From NCBI RefSeq assembly GCF_014202975.1, contig NZ_JACHHZ010000003.1:124001-188000 (forward strand): a stretch of 64,000 nt of DNA, read 5' to 3'. Under the pieces are notes generated by a model. That model saw only the letters and a program-made list of their open reading frames with translations, did no database searches and was not told where the DNA came from. Each line of letters begins with the position of its first letter. The stretch's first letter is position 1. Below, one piece after another: positions 8,430 through 16,617 of this stretch. This DNA comes from Povalibacter uvarum. Lineage in GTDB: Bacteria > Pseudomonadota > Gammaproteobacteria > Steroidobacterales > Steroidobacteraceae. A program made the position numbers and the translations under genes.

Positions 8430-8889
8430 AGTCATCGTCGACGAGTGGCGCTACGCGGACGAAGATCCCGTCGGCCGTCAGCGCGCCCTGATCCTGCCGT
8501 TCGCCCGCTGGAAGGAAGAGCGTGATCGCTGGTGGCTGTGGGACGGCAAGCTCGGCGTCCGCCTCGGACCGACCGATCCCGTCGCGGCCCTGGAGCACGA
8601 TTTCCTGAGGGTCTCGCTCGTCGCACTCGAGTTCGGCGGCCTCGCCGAAGGGCGCGGGTACAGCCAGGCGCAGCTCCTGCGCAAGCGCTACAAGTTCACG
8701 GGCGAACTGCGTGCGGTCGGCAAGATCCAGCGCGACCAGTTCTTCTACATGGCCCGTTGCGGTTTCGATGCGTTCGAGCTGCCGGAAACGGCGAACTTCG
8801 AAGACGCGATCAAGGCGTTCGATGATTTCTCGGTGGCCTACCAGGGCGCTGTCGATTCGGGGTTGAGCCTCGCGCGTCGCGCGGGCTGA
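8404..8889 (+). CDS. DUF934 protein, partner of sulfite reductase
   Basis: 161 residues from ATG 8404, inside the last 26 bases of cysI. The start is chosen because the protein then begins 'MRRLIKQREVIVDEW', as in the family. Conserved features: 'LGVRLGPTDPVAALEHD', 'VALEFGGLAEGRGYSQAQLL', 'RAVGKIQRDQFFYMARCGFD'. DUF934 genes are regularly found directly after ferredoxin-type cysI in proteobacteria; a biochemical role is not settled. The overlap indicates translational coupling and a fixed ratio to CysI. Confidence 0.9.
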   Translation: MRRLIKQREVIVDEWRYADEDPVGRQRALILPFARWKEERDRWWLWDGKLGVRLGPTDPVAALEHDFLRVSLVALEFGGLAEGRGYSQAQLLRKRYKFTGELRAVGKIQRDQFFYMARCGFDAFELPETANFEDAIKAFDDFSVAYQGAVDSGLSLARRAG

Positions 8890-8896
8890 ACCCTCT

Positions 8897-8963
8897 GTCA
8901 TTCCCGCGCACGCGGGAATCCATCTTGTTCCAGGGCATGGATCCCCGCTTTCGCGGGGATGAC
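8897..8963. repeat. Family A palindromic repeat, two-hairpin form
   Basis: GTCATTCCCGCGCACGCGGG arm and a second hairpin GGATCCCCGC-N-GCGGGGATGAC. It starts seven bases after the DUF934 stop and its end contains an ATG that makes the next open frame look longer than it is. Confidence 0.9.
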
Positions 8964-9036
8964 GAGCTGGCTAGTTGCTTGCTGGGTTCCCCTCAATGCA
9001 TCCTCCCCCCAAGAAGAACGACTCCGGGGGACCCGC

Positions 9037-9852
9037 GTGCCATCACTCCTCGACACCTCTCTGCCCGGCTTCCGTGCCGATGCCGCGTCGCCCAGGGCGA
9101 TCCTCATCATCGTTCATGGTCTTGCCGAATACGCCGGCCGCTATCGTCCGATCATGGAAGAGCTGGCGAGGCGTGGGATTTCGAGCTTGGCGTACGACCA
9201 GCGGGGCCATGGCGAAGTTGCAGGCACGCGCACGCACGTCGATCGCTTCGACGACTTCGTCGACGATCTGAACCTGCTGATTCGCGCCGTCCGGGCCGCG
9301 CATCCGCAACTGCCTCTTTTTCTCTGGGGCCACAGCATGGGAACGCTCGTGGCACTGCTGGCGGCGTCCGATCCGCAGATTCCCGTGCGAGGCGTCATCA
9401 CGACGAGCAACTCGCTCGAGATCTTTCGTCGCGGCACGAATCCGCTGAATCCCTTCTTCAGGTTCCTCTCGTGGCTGGTGCCGCGCGTGCGCATCCCATT
9501 GGGTCTCGACAGCACTAGGATCTCGACGGACGAAAGCGTGCAGCGAGCCTACGCCTCGGATCCGCGAATTCCGCCGACCGCGAGTTTGCGTCTCATCGTG
9601 GAGTTCGCCGCTGCTTGTGAAGACGCGCGTGAAGCCGCCGCAACCATCACGTTGCCTTCGCTGGTGGTCCATGGAGAGGAAGATGCCATTGCACCCGCGG
9701 AGGGATCGCGCGCGTTGTTCGGGCTTCTCGCTGCGACGGACAAGAAGCTGCAGATCTACCCCGGATTGAGGCACGAGGTGCACAACGAAGTCCCGGCCGC
9801 ACGACAGCAGTTCGTGGATCTGCTTACGGGGTGGATTCTGCAGCGGAGCTGA
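9037..9852 (+). CDS. Alpha/beta hydrolase, monoacylglycerol-lipase-like (S33 type)
   Basis: 271 residues from GTG 9037, which has GGGGG six bases upstream. The longer frame from ATG 8959 starts inside the repeat and is rejected. Hydrolase features: 'IIVHGLAEYAGRY' (oxyanion region), 'AYDQRGHGEVAGTRTHVDRF', nucleophile Ser in 'LWGHSMGTL', late Asp in 'VVHGEEDAIAPAEGS' and His in 'GLRHEVHNE'. This arrangement is that of the lysophospholipase/monoacylglycerol lipase group, cytoplasmic and without a signal peptide. The real substrate cannot be told from sequence. Confidence 0.85.
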   Translation: MPSLLDTSLPGFRADAASPRAILIIVHGLAEYAGRYRPIMEELARRGISSLAYDQRGHGEVAGTRTHVDRFDDFVDDLNLLIRAVRAAHPQLPLFLWGHSMGTLVALLAASDPQIPVRGVITTSNSLEIFRRGTNPLNPFFRFLSWLVPRVRIPLGLDSTRISTDESVQRAYASDPRIPPTASLRLIVEFAAACEDAREAAATITLPSLVVHGEEDAIAPAEGSRALFGLLAATDKKLQIYPGLRHEVHNEVPAARQQFVDLLTGWILQRS

Positions 9853-9941
9853 GGTCCGCGCCGAGGGAAGGCCGCGTCCTACGCGGAACCTTGCCTGTTC
9901 CCTGCGCGCTTACTGCATGTCACTCCCATGCAGCACTGGTC

Positions 9942-10418
9942 ATGTCGAGTATTGCTCTCAAGCGCAGCCGTCTGCCCTCGTTGCTGGTCTTCATCGTGCT
10001 CGTCGCCGTCGCCGCGTCGACTGGTGCGTTGTTCGAGCCGGGCAGCTGGTACGCACACCTCGAAAAACCGTCGTGGAATCCACCGAACGAAGTGTTCGGT
10101 CCGGTGTGGACGGTGCTGTATGTGCTGATCGCCATCGCAGGATGGCTCGTGTGGCGTGCGAGCGGCCGGATGGCGCTCGCCGTGCAATTCTGGTTCGCGC
10201 AGTTGCTGCTCAACTGGATGTGGTCGTTCCTGTTCTTCGGCGTGCATCGGCCAGGCCTCGCGCTGGTCGACATCGCGTTGCTGCTGGCGACGATCTTTGC
10301 ATTCATTGTCACCGCGCGCCGCTACAGCACAGTGGCGAGCTGGCTGTTCGTCCCGTACGCTGCGTGGGTCGGTTTTGCGACCGCGCTGAACTTCATGATC
10401 TGGCGCCTGAACGGATAG
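9942..10418 (+). CDS. tspO: TspO/MBR family membrane protein
   Basis: 158 residues, five hydrophobic segments. Typical TspO motifs are visible: 'WYAHLEKPSWNPPNEVFGPV', 'WTVLYVLIAIAGWLVWR', 'QLLLNWMWSFLFFG', 'PYAAWVGFATALNFMIW'. The length is normal for the family (150-170). TspO binds porphyrins and other hydrophobic ligands in the inner membrane and is often tied to tetrapyrrole or stress metabolism; a link to the siroheme pathway nearby is only a guess. ATG 9942 is chosen because it gives the usual N-terminus just before the first membrane helix. Confidence 0.92.
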   Translation: MSSIALKRSRLPSLLVFIVLVAVAASTGALFEPGSWYAHLEKPSWNPPNEVFGPVWTVLYVLIAIAGWLVWRASGRMALAVQFWFAQLLLNWMWSFLFFGVHRPGLALVDIALLLATIFAFIVTARRYSTVASWLFVPYAAWVGFATALNFMIWRLNG

Positions 10419-10491
10419 CGTGAACGTCTGACAGTGGGCGGACAGATCCTGCCGGTCGCAGCAGAGAATCAACGCGGACCCGGGGGATCTG

Positions 10492-11262
10492 ATGAGTGCA
10501 GCAGTCTGTATCGTGACGGGATCGGCGACGGGTATCGGCGCCGCATGTGCCATCGAGCTTGCGCGTCGCGGCTGGCGCACCGTCATCAACTACACCAAGA
10601 GCGAATCCGAGGCGAAGGCGACTGCCGCCGGGTGCGAGAAGGCGGGCGGCGAAGCGCTGCTGGTGAAAGCCAGCGTGGCGGAGGACGCCGATTGCCGCCG
10701 CATGGCGGATGCCGCACTCGAGAAGTGGGGCCGCATCGATGGCCTCATCAACAATGCCGGGACGACCAAAGTCGTTTTCAATCACTCCGACCTGAATGCG
10801 CTGAGCGCAGCCGATTTCCAGAGCATTTATGCGGTCAACGTAGTGGGTGCGTTCCAGATGATCCGTGCCGTGGAGCCAGCGATGCGCAAGCAGGGCAGCG
10901 GCTCCATCGTCAATGTCTCGTCGCGTGCCGGCATCGACAGCATCGGCACTTCGATCGCCTACGCCGCATCGAAAGGCGCGATGAACACGATGACCATCGG
11001 TCTTGCGCGGGCGCTCGGTCCGCAGATCCGCGTCAACGCCGTGTGCCCGGGTTTCGTGGAAACGCGTTGGCTCGCAGGCGCGATCGGCGATCGCTACGAA
11101 GAAGCCCGCGCCCGCTACGCCGGCAACTCGGCGCTGCAGACGACGAGCACGCCGGAGGATGTGGCGGATGTGGTGATCAGCTTGCTCACCGGGATGCGGA
11201 CGGTCACAGGCGAGTTCGTGATCGTCGACGGAGGGAATCGGTTGGGGGCGGGGAGGAGATGA
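10492..11262 (+). CDS. SDR family oxidoreductase, 3-oxoacyl-ACP-reductase-like
   Basis: 256 residues with the classical SDR motifs: nucleotide site 'TGSATGIGAACAIEL', 'NNAGTTK', active-site Ser in 'IVNVSSRAG' and 'YAASKGAMN', and 'NAVCPGFVETRW'. A C-terminal 'MRTVTGEFVIVDGG' completes the fold. NAD(P)-dependent reduction or oxidation of a keto/alcohol substrate is expected; the substrate is not evident. A GGGGGAT Shine-Dalgarno precedes the ATG. Downstream lies a word-repeat linker and the convergent ABC exporter gene. Confidence 0.9.
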   Translation: MSAAVCIVTGSATGIGAACAIELARRGWRTVINYTKSESEAKATAAGCEKAGGEALLVKASVAEDADCRRMADAALEKWGRIDGLINNAGTTKVVFNHSDLNALSAADFQSIYAVNVVGAFQMIRAVEPAMRKQGSGSIVNVSSRAGIDSIGTSIAYAASKGAMNTMTIGLARALGPQIRVNAVCPGFVETRWLAGAIGDRYEEARARYAGNSALQTTSTPEDVADVVISLLTGMRTVTGEFVIVDGGNRLGAGRR

Positions 11263-11346
11263 AGAGGAGCTACGAGCGGCGAGCGATGAGGCGGCAATGT
11301 TGCCTACCCCCCGAGCCCCTGGCTCACAGCTCGCAGCTCACCGCTT
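11263..11346. repeat. Word-repeat linker reaching into the end of the ABC exporter gene
   Basis: Left part GAGCTACGAGCGGCGAGCGA and right part CTCACAGCTCGCAGCTCACC are near complements. The right part codes for the last residues of the ABC exporter ('SGELRAVSQGLGG'), so the repeat forms both the intergenic space and that protein's C-terminus. Confidence 0.65.
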
Positions 11347-13115
11347 CCTGGCTCAAAATCCGCAAACTGCAGCGCCGCCAGTCTCGCGTACAGCTCATTT
11401 GTCGCCAGCAATTGCGCATGCGTGCCGATCGCGGTGATCCGGCCGTGGTCCAGCACCACAATGCGGTCGGCCTTCAGAATCGTTGCGAGCCGGTGCGCGA
11501 TGATGATCGTCGTGCGGTGTTCCATCAGCCGCTCGAGAGCTTCCTGCACGTAGCGTTCGCTCTCCGCATCGAGTGAGCTCGTCGCTTCGTCGAGCAGCAG
11601 GATGGGCGGGTCCTTGAGCAGTGCGCGTGCAATGGCGATTCGCTGGCGCTGACCGCCGGAGAGTCGCGTGCCGCGTTCGCCCAGGAACGTGTCGTAGCCT
11701 TCGGGCAGCTGCCGAATGAACGTGTCCGCGCCCGCGGCTCGCGCAGCGGCTTCGATCTCTTCGCTCGTCGCGTTCGGGCGGCCGTAGCGGATGTTCTCCC
11801 GCGCGCTCGCGCCGAACAGCACTGTTTCCTGCGGCACGAGACCGATGCGCTGACGAACGTCCTCAGGCTTCGCGTCCGCAATGTTCACGCCATCGACGAC
11901 GATTCGCCCGGCGGCGGGATCATAGAACCTCAGCAGCAACTGGAATGTCGTGCTCTTGCCCGCGCCGGACGGGCCGACGAACGCCACGTTCTCGCCCGGC
12001 TGGATATCGAGCGTGAAATTCTCCAGCGCCTGCGTGTCCGGTCGCGAAGGATAGCGGAACGAAACATGATCGAAGCGGATGTGGCCGGTGGCCGCCGCGG
12101 GAAATGGTTGCGGGTTGGCCGGTGCGACGATGGCAGGTGTCGCGTTCTTGAGCTCGACGAGGCGTTCCATCGCGCCCGCCGCGCGCTGCACTTCACCCCA
12201 CATTTCGCTGAGCGATGCCGCCGAGATGGCGACGTACACCGCGTAGATCAGGAACTGGCTCAGTTCGCCACCGGTCATGCTGTTCGCAAGCACGCGGTGC
12301 GCGCCTTGCCACAGCACGAACGTGACCGCACCGAAGATCATCATCGTTCCGACTGCGGTGAGGACTGCGCGAACCTTCGTGCGCTTGATTGCGACGACGA
12401 ACGATTCCTCGACTGCTTTCCCGTATCGCGCGCTGTTGAGCTGCTCGAGCGTGAATGCCTGCACGGTCTGGATCGCGTTGAGCGTTTCTCCCGCGAGCCC
12501 GCTGGTATCGGCAACCTTGTCCTGAGCCTGGCGAGAGAGTGTTCGCAGCTTCCGCCCGACGACGATGAGCGGCACGATCACGAAGGGAATCAGCAACAGG
12601 ATCATGCCCGCGAGCGATGGGCTGGTTGCGACCAGGAGCACGAGTGCCCCCACGAGCTGGATCGACGATCGCAGCGTGATCGACAGGTTCACGCCGGCGA
12701 TTGATTGCACCAGCGTCGTATCCGTCGTCAGTCGCGAAAGCACTTCGCCCGTGCGCGTGACTTCAAAGAACGTCGGGTCCATCCGGATCACGCGCTGATA
12801 GATATCGGAACGCAGATCCGCGACGACGCGTTCGCCGAGCCACGTCACCAGATAAAAGCGCAGCGCCGCGAAAAGCCCGAACACGGCCGCCGCACCCAGG
12901 AACGCGATGAAGTAGAGATCGATCGTCGCGCGATCCTGAACGACCATGCCCTGGTCGATGACGCCGCGGAACGCGAGCGGCAGCACAAGCATCGCGCCCG
13001 ACGCAATCAACAACGCTCCAAGCGCCAGCGCCAGCGTCTTCTTGTAAGCGCGCAGGTATGGCCACAGCGAGCGCAGTGGTTTGAGTGATCGAGACTTTGG
13101 ACGATCTGGTTCCAT
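11304..13115 (-). CDS. ABC exporter, fused membrane and ATPase domains (MsbA/LmrA type)
   Basis: 603 residues. Six-helix transmembrane domain (about 25-310) followed by an ATPase domain: Walker A 'GPSGAGKSTT' at about 381, Q-loop 'GLVPQETVLF', signature 'LSGGQRQRIAIARAL', Walker B 'ILLLDEATSSLD' and H-loop 'IIIAHRLATI'. It functions as a homodimer in the inner membrane exporting a lipid, peptide or drug. The substrate is not predictable. The gene follows cysB on the same strand with 87 bases between, partly occupied by a word-repeat. The last residues are encoded by repeat DNA and probably dispensable. Confidence 0.92.
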   Translation of the reverse strand: MEPDRPKSRSLKPLRSLWPYLRAYKKTLALALGALLIASGAMLVLPLAFRGVIDQGMVVQDRATIDLYFIAFLGAAAVFGLFAALRFYLVTWLGERVVADLRSDIYQRVIRMDPTFFEVTRTGEVLSRLTTDTTLVQSIAGVNLSITLRSSIQLVGALVLLVATSPSLAGMILLLIPFVIVPLIVVGRKLRTLSRQAQDKVADTSGLAGETLNAIQTVQAFTLEQLNSARYGKAVEESFVVAIKRTKVRAVLTAVGTMMIFGAVTFVLWQGAHRVLANSMTGGELSQFLIYAVYVAISAASLSEMWGEVQRAAGAMERLVELKNATPAIVAPANPQPFPAAATGHIRFDHVSFRYPSRPDTQALENFTLDIQPGENVAFVGPSGAGKSTTFQLLLRFYDPAAGRIVVDGVNIADAKPEDVRQRIGLVPQETVLFGASARENIRYGRPNATSEEIEAAARAAGADTFIRQLPEGYDTFLGERGTRLSGGQRQRIAIARALLKDPPILLLDEATSSLDAESERYVQEALERLMEHRTTIIIAHRLATILKADRIVVLDHGRITAIGTHAQLLATNELYARLAALQFADFEPGSGELRAVSQGLGG

Positions 13116-13142
13116 GGACGTAGCTCAGCTGATGGTCAGAAT

Positions 13143-13203
13143 CTTCCGGAGGCGACAGCCGATCCGGCTATCCGCCATCCGCTATCCGCCATCTCCTTCC
13201 TCT
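13143..13203. repeat. Word-repeat intergenic linker
   Basis: Tandem variants of CCGCTATCCGCCATC (CCGGCTATCCGCCATCCGCT and following) fill the gap between the cysB stop and the start region of the ABC exporter gene. Confidence 0.65.
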
Positions 13204-14180
13204 CATCGATATACCGGCAACTCCACATCCGCGAACAGCCCTTCGACATCCTGCGGGGTTGCCGCGTTACCGGCCCGGTCCACGAGTCGCTTGCTGAGAT
13301 GCGGTGCGAGCAGTTGCAGGAACTCATACATGTAGCCACGCAGCAGGGCGCCCTGCGGATAGCCGGCCCAGGTGACGTGCCATGGGAAGAGGTGTGAAGC
13401 GTCGATCGACACGAGATCCGCGTCTTCGCGCGGATCGACGGCCATGCTGGCGACGATGCCCACGCCGAAGCCGAGGCGCACGTAGGTCTTGATGACGTCG
13501 GCGTCACGTGCGGTGAGCGCGACATGCGGCGTGATGCCCGCGCGTGCGAAGATCTGTTGCAATGAAGAGGGTCCACTGAATCCAAAGACGTACGTGACGA
13601 TCGGATATTTGCCGAGCGTTTCGATCGTGATTTTCGACTCGTTCGCCAGTGGGTGGCCGTAGGGCACGACGATGCGACGATGCCAGCGGTAGCACGGCAG
13701 CAGGACGAGGTTGGAGAAGAGGTCCTGGGAACCCGTGTTGATCGCGAAATCGATGCGATCGCGGGCCGCCATATCGGCGATCTGCTCGGATGTGCCCTGG
13801 TGCAGGTGCAGCTCGACGTCGGGATAGCGCTCGCGGAATTTACGAATCACGGGTGGCAGGACGTACCGCGCCTGCGTGTGGGTCGTTCCGATGGACAGCG
13901 AGCCCCGGCCGTCGCCCTTCTGCTCGTCGGCGAGGCGCTTGATGCTCTGGACCTCTTTCAGGATCCGCTGGGCCCGCTCGATCACCCGTTTTCCGGCCGG
14001 TGTGACCCGGGTCAGATTGCGCCCCTGGCGCAGGAAGATCGGGAATCCGAGCTCGTCCTCGAGTTGCTTCAATTGCTTCGAGACGCCCGGCTGGGAAGTG
14101 TGCAGCCGTTCCGCCGCCGCGGTGATGTTCAGGTCGTTTTCGGCGATCGCCGCCAGGTAGCGTAATTGTTGTAATTTCAT
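13203..14180 (-). CDS. cysB: CysB-type LysR transcriptional regulator
   Basis: 325 residues. N-terminal winged helix 'MKLQQLRYLAAIAENDLNIT' with 'LHTSQPGVSKQLKQLEDELG' as recognition helix, then the LysR effector domain ('LSIGTTHTQARYVLPPVI' is the CysB/Cbl hallmark; 'LHLHQGTSEQIADMAARDRI', 'YVFGFSGPSSL'). Length equals E. coli CysB (324). It activates sulfate-assimilation genes with O-acetylserine or N-acetylserine as inducer. It is divergent from cysH, with 177 bases between, as expected for a local regulator. No Shine-Dalgarno precedes the ATG; TAGATT lies seven bases upstream, so its mRNA may be leaderless. Confidence 0.95.
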   Translation of the reverse strand: MKLQQLRYLAAIAENDLNITAAAERLHTSQPGVSKQLKQLEDELGFPIFLRQGRNLTRVTPAGKRVIERAQRILKEVQSIKRLADEQKGDGRGSLSIGTTHTQARYVLPPVIRKFRERYPDVELHLHQGTSEQIADMAARDRIDFAINTGSQDLFSNLVLLPCYRWHRRIVVPYGHPLANESKITIETLGKYPIVTYVFGFSGPSSLQQIFARAGITPHVALTARDADVIKTYVRLGFGVGIVASMAVDPREDADLVSIDASHLFPWHVTWAGYPQGALLRGYMYEFLQLLAPHLSKRLVDRAGNAATPQDVEGLFADVELPVYR

Positions 14181-14193
14181 GGACTTGAATCTA
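14181..14193 (-). promoter_or_regulatory. cysB -10-like hexamer at leaderless spacing
   Basis: On the minus strand TAGATT is followed by seven bases and the cysB ATG. With normal -10 to start-site distance, transcription would begin at the A of ATG. There is no Shine-Dalgarno. Confidence 0.45.
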
Positions 14194-14273
14194 CCCGAAG
14201 GGGCGTCGAAAAGTCATAACGCGCCCGCATCATGACAGAACAAATGGGTCTTTCCCTGGTTATAAGCCGGTTA

Positions 14274-14345
14274 GCTAGAGTCCTTGGCGACGGTGATAGC
14301 CGGGCATCCGGTTTTTCCCGCCAGACCCTACTTAAGGACCGTCGC
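14274..14345 (+). promoter_or_regulatory. cysH promoter and structured 5' leader
   Basis: GCTAGAGTCCT (14274-14284) matches the cysI promoter exactly; TAGAGT would be the -10, giving a start near 14288 and a leader of about 70 bases. The leader begins with GCGACGG (14287-14293), which can pair with CCGTCGC (14339-14345) directly before the AAGAAGAAG ribosome site; between them lie CCGGGCATCCGG and a TTTTT run. Function of this fold is unknown. Confidence 0.45.
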
Positions 14346-14357
14346 AAGAAGAAGTTC

Positions 14358-15137
14358 ATGACCACCGTCAGTTCAAACGCCAACACGCTCGCCAGCGCCG
14401 ACGAATTGTCGCCGCGTCTCGAAGCGCTGGTGCAGGGCACGCGGGCGCTCCTCGAGCGCGCAGTGCTCGATTACAAGGACGTCGTCTACTCGAACAGCCT
14501 CGGTGCCGAAGCGATGGTGCTCACGGACATCATGGCGACCTATGCCCCCGAGATAGAGATCTTCACGCTCGACACGGGCCGCCTTCCCGACGAGACGCTG
14601 GCGCTGCTGGATCGTCTCGAGCGCCGCTACCAGCGTCGCATCCAGGTTTTCTCTCCCGATGCATCGCAGATCGAGCAGTACGTGCGCGAGAACGGCATCA
14701 ACGGTTTCTACCTCGGTCTCGAAGAGCGCCAGTCGTGCTGCCACATCCGCAAGATCGAGCCGTTCCGGCGCGCGGTCGCGGGTCACAAGGCCTGGGTGAC
14801 GGGCGTTCGCCGCGAACAATCGGCTGAGCGCGCTCACGGCGAACAGATCGCGTGGGACGATCGCTACGGTCTCTGGAAAGTGAGCCCGATGCTCGAATGG
14901 AAGGAAGAAGACGTCTGGGCCTACATCAAGGCGCGCAATCTTCCGTACAACCCGCTGCACGACAAAGGCTATCCCAGCATCGGCTGCGCACCCTGCACGC
15001 GTGCCGTCGAGCCCGGTGCCGATCCGCGCTCCGGCCGCTGGTGGTGGGAGAATCCGGAGTCGCGTGAATGCGGTTTGCAGCCGCGTCGCCGCGTGATCCC
15101 GATCAAGGTCGAGCCTCGACGCGCTGTGGCGCCTTAG
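14358..15137 (+). CDS. cysH: Adenylyl-sulfate (APS) reductase, 4Fe-4S type
   Basis: 259 residues of the PAPS/APS reductase family. It carries the cysteine pairs C127-C128 ('RQSCCHIRK') and C210/C213 ('GCAPCTR') that bind a 4Fe-4S cluster in APS reductases, besides the catalytic C238 in 'RECGL'. E. coli-type PAPS reductases lack the two pairs, so the substrate is most likely APS directly, using thioredoxin, and yielding sulfite. The ATG at 14358 follows an AAGAAGAAG ribosome site; an upstream ATG at 14232 would extend into the promoter. It is the first gene of cysH-cysG-cysteine synthase-reductase. No ATP sulfurylase gene is in the window. Confidence 0.93.
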   Translation: MTTVSSNANTLASADELSPRLEALVQGTRALLERAVLDYKDVVYSNSLGAEAMVLTDIMATYAPEIEIFTLDTGRLPDETLALLDRLERRYQRRIQVFSPDASQIEQYVRENGINGFYLGLEERQSCCHIRKIEPFRRAVAGHKAWVTGVRREQSAERAHGEQIAWDDRYGLWKVSPMLEWKEEDVWAYIKARNLPYNPLHDKGYPSIGCAPCTRAVEPGADPRSGRWWWENPESRECGLQPRRRVIPIKVEPRRAVAP

Positions 15138-15162
15138 CGCTGCTCGCGGCCGGTTGAGTTCC

Positions 15163-16617
15163 ATGGACTACTTCCCGATCTTCCTGAAACTCGCAGACGA
15201 GCCCGTCGTGGTCGTCGGCGGCGGGGAGGTCGCGGCCCGCAAGATCGATCTGCTCCTTCGGACCGGCGCGAAAGTCACGGTCGTCGCTCCCGAGCTGATC
15301 GAGTCCCTTGCCAGCCTGGCGGCCGCGGGGTCGATCGTGCACCTCGCCGCTGAATTTCAGCCCGAACACCTGAACGGCGCCCGCATCGCGATCGCGGCGA
15401 CGGACAAGCATTCGATCAACGCGTGGGTCGCGCACCAGGCCGAGCGCCGCAACATTCCTGTGAACGTCGTCGACGATCGTGAGCTGTCGCGGTTCATCGT
15501 GCCTGCCATTGTCGATCGCTCACCGGTCGTGGTCGCGGTTGCAAGCAGCGGCGATGCACCGGTGCTCACTCGCCGGCTGCGAGAGAAGCTGGAGACGTTC
15601 CTTCCGCAACGTCTTGGCGTGCTCGCGAAGCTCGCTGGCAAATTACGGCCGGCGGTGAAGGCGCGTGTGGAGGAGCCCGCTGCGCGACGTCGCTTCTGGG
15701 AAAGATTCTTCGATGGTCCGCTGGCGTCCGATCTGCTCGCGGGGCGCAGCGATGCGGCTACTGTCGAAGCACGAGTCGAGGAATCGCTGCGTGCCGCGAG
15801 CGAAAGCGCCAAGCCCGTAGGCGAAGTCGTGCTGGTCGGCGCCGGTCCCGGCGATCCGGGCCTGCTCACGTTGCGTGCGCTGCGCGCACTCCAGAATGCC
15901 GATGTCGTTCTCTACGACCGGCTCGTGTCGACGCAGATCGTCGATCTCGCACGCCGCGACGCCGAGCGCATCTATGTCGGCAAGGCACCCGGCGATGCGC
16001 ACGCGTCGCAGGAGCAGATCAATGCATTGCTCGTGAAGCTCGCCCGCCAGGGCAAGCGCGTTTGCCGGCTGAAGGGCGGCGATCCTTTCATTTTTGGTCG
16101 CGGCGGCGAGGAGCTCGAAACGCTGGCAGCCGAAGGCATTCGCTTCGAAGTCGTGCCTGGAATCACAGCAGCCGCAGGTTGCGCAGCCTACGCGGGCATC
16201 CCGCTCACGCATCGCGATTACGCCCAGTCACTCACGTTCGTCACCGGCCACTGCAAGGGCGAGACGGACAAGGTCGATTGGGATCTGCTCGCCCGTCCCG
16301 GCCAGACAGTCGTGTTCTACATGGGCCTCGGCCATCTCGAGAGCATCGTTGCCCGGCTGCGCGAGCGCGGCGTTCCCGCCGAACGTGCCGCGGCGATCAT
16401 CGAGCACGGCACTCAGGCCACGCAGCGCGTCGTGACCGGCACGCTTGCGGACCTGGTCCACAAGGCAGGGGAAGCCCGTATCGAATCGCCGGCTCTCCTG
16501 ATCGTCGGCGAAGTCACGCGTCTGCATGATGCGCTGCATTGGTTCAATGCGAACGGTCAGCGCGGCGATGAGATCTCGGCACTTGCATTTACCAACGAGG
16601 GGAGGCTTTCGGCATGA
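15163..16617 (+). CDS. cysG: Siroheme synthase (precorrin-2 dehydrogenase/ferrochelatase plus uroporphyrinogen methyltransferase)
   Basis: 484 residues from the ATG beginning 'MDYFPIFLKLADEPVVVVGG', the usual CysG N-terminus; a TTG nine bases earlier is possible but less likely. The N-terminal part (1-200) holds the NAD-binding 'VVVVGGGEVAARK' of the dehydrogenase/ferrochelatase; the C-terminal part (from about 215) is the SAM-dependent methyltransferase ('VVLVGAGPGDPGLLTLRALR', 'CRLKGGDPFIFGRGGEE', 'VVPGITAAAGCAAYAGIPLT'). Together they convert uroporphyrinogen III to siroheme, the cofactor of CysI. It lies 25 bases after cysH and overlaps the next gene by four bases (ATGA). Confidence 0.96.
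   Translation: MDYFPIFLKLADEPVVVVGGGEVAARKIDLLLRTGAKVTVVAPELIESLASLAAAGSIVHLAAEFQPEHLNGARIAIAATDKHSINAWVAHQAERRNIPVNVVDDRELSRFIVPAIVDRSPVVVAVASSGDAPVLTRRLREKLETFLPQRLGVLAKLAGKLRPAVKARVEEPAARRRFWERFFDGPLASDLLAGRSDAATVEARVEESLRAASESAKPVGEVVLVGAGPGDPGLLTLRALRALQNADVVLYDRLVSTQIVDLARRDAERIYVGKAPGDAHASQEQINALLVKLARQGKRVCRLKGGDPFIFGRGGEELETLAAEGIRFEVVPGITAAAGCAAYAGIPLTHRDYAQSLTFVTGHCKGETDKVDWDLLARPGQTVVFYMGLGHLESIVARLRERGVPAERAAAIIEHGTQATQRVVTGTLADLVHKAGEARIESPALLIVGEVTRLHDALHWFNANGQRGDEISALAFTNEGRLSA

Noticed and set aside
6735-8435. Minus-strand 566-residue open frame
   Set aside because: Antisense shadow of cysI, a result of high GC codon use; no motif.
8959-9036. Extended start of the lipase-like hydrolase
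   Set aside because: The ATG belongs to the family A repeat; the GTG at 9037 has a ribosome site and gives the normal N-terminus.
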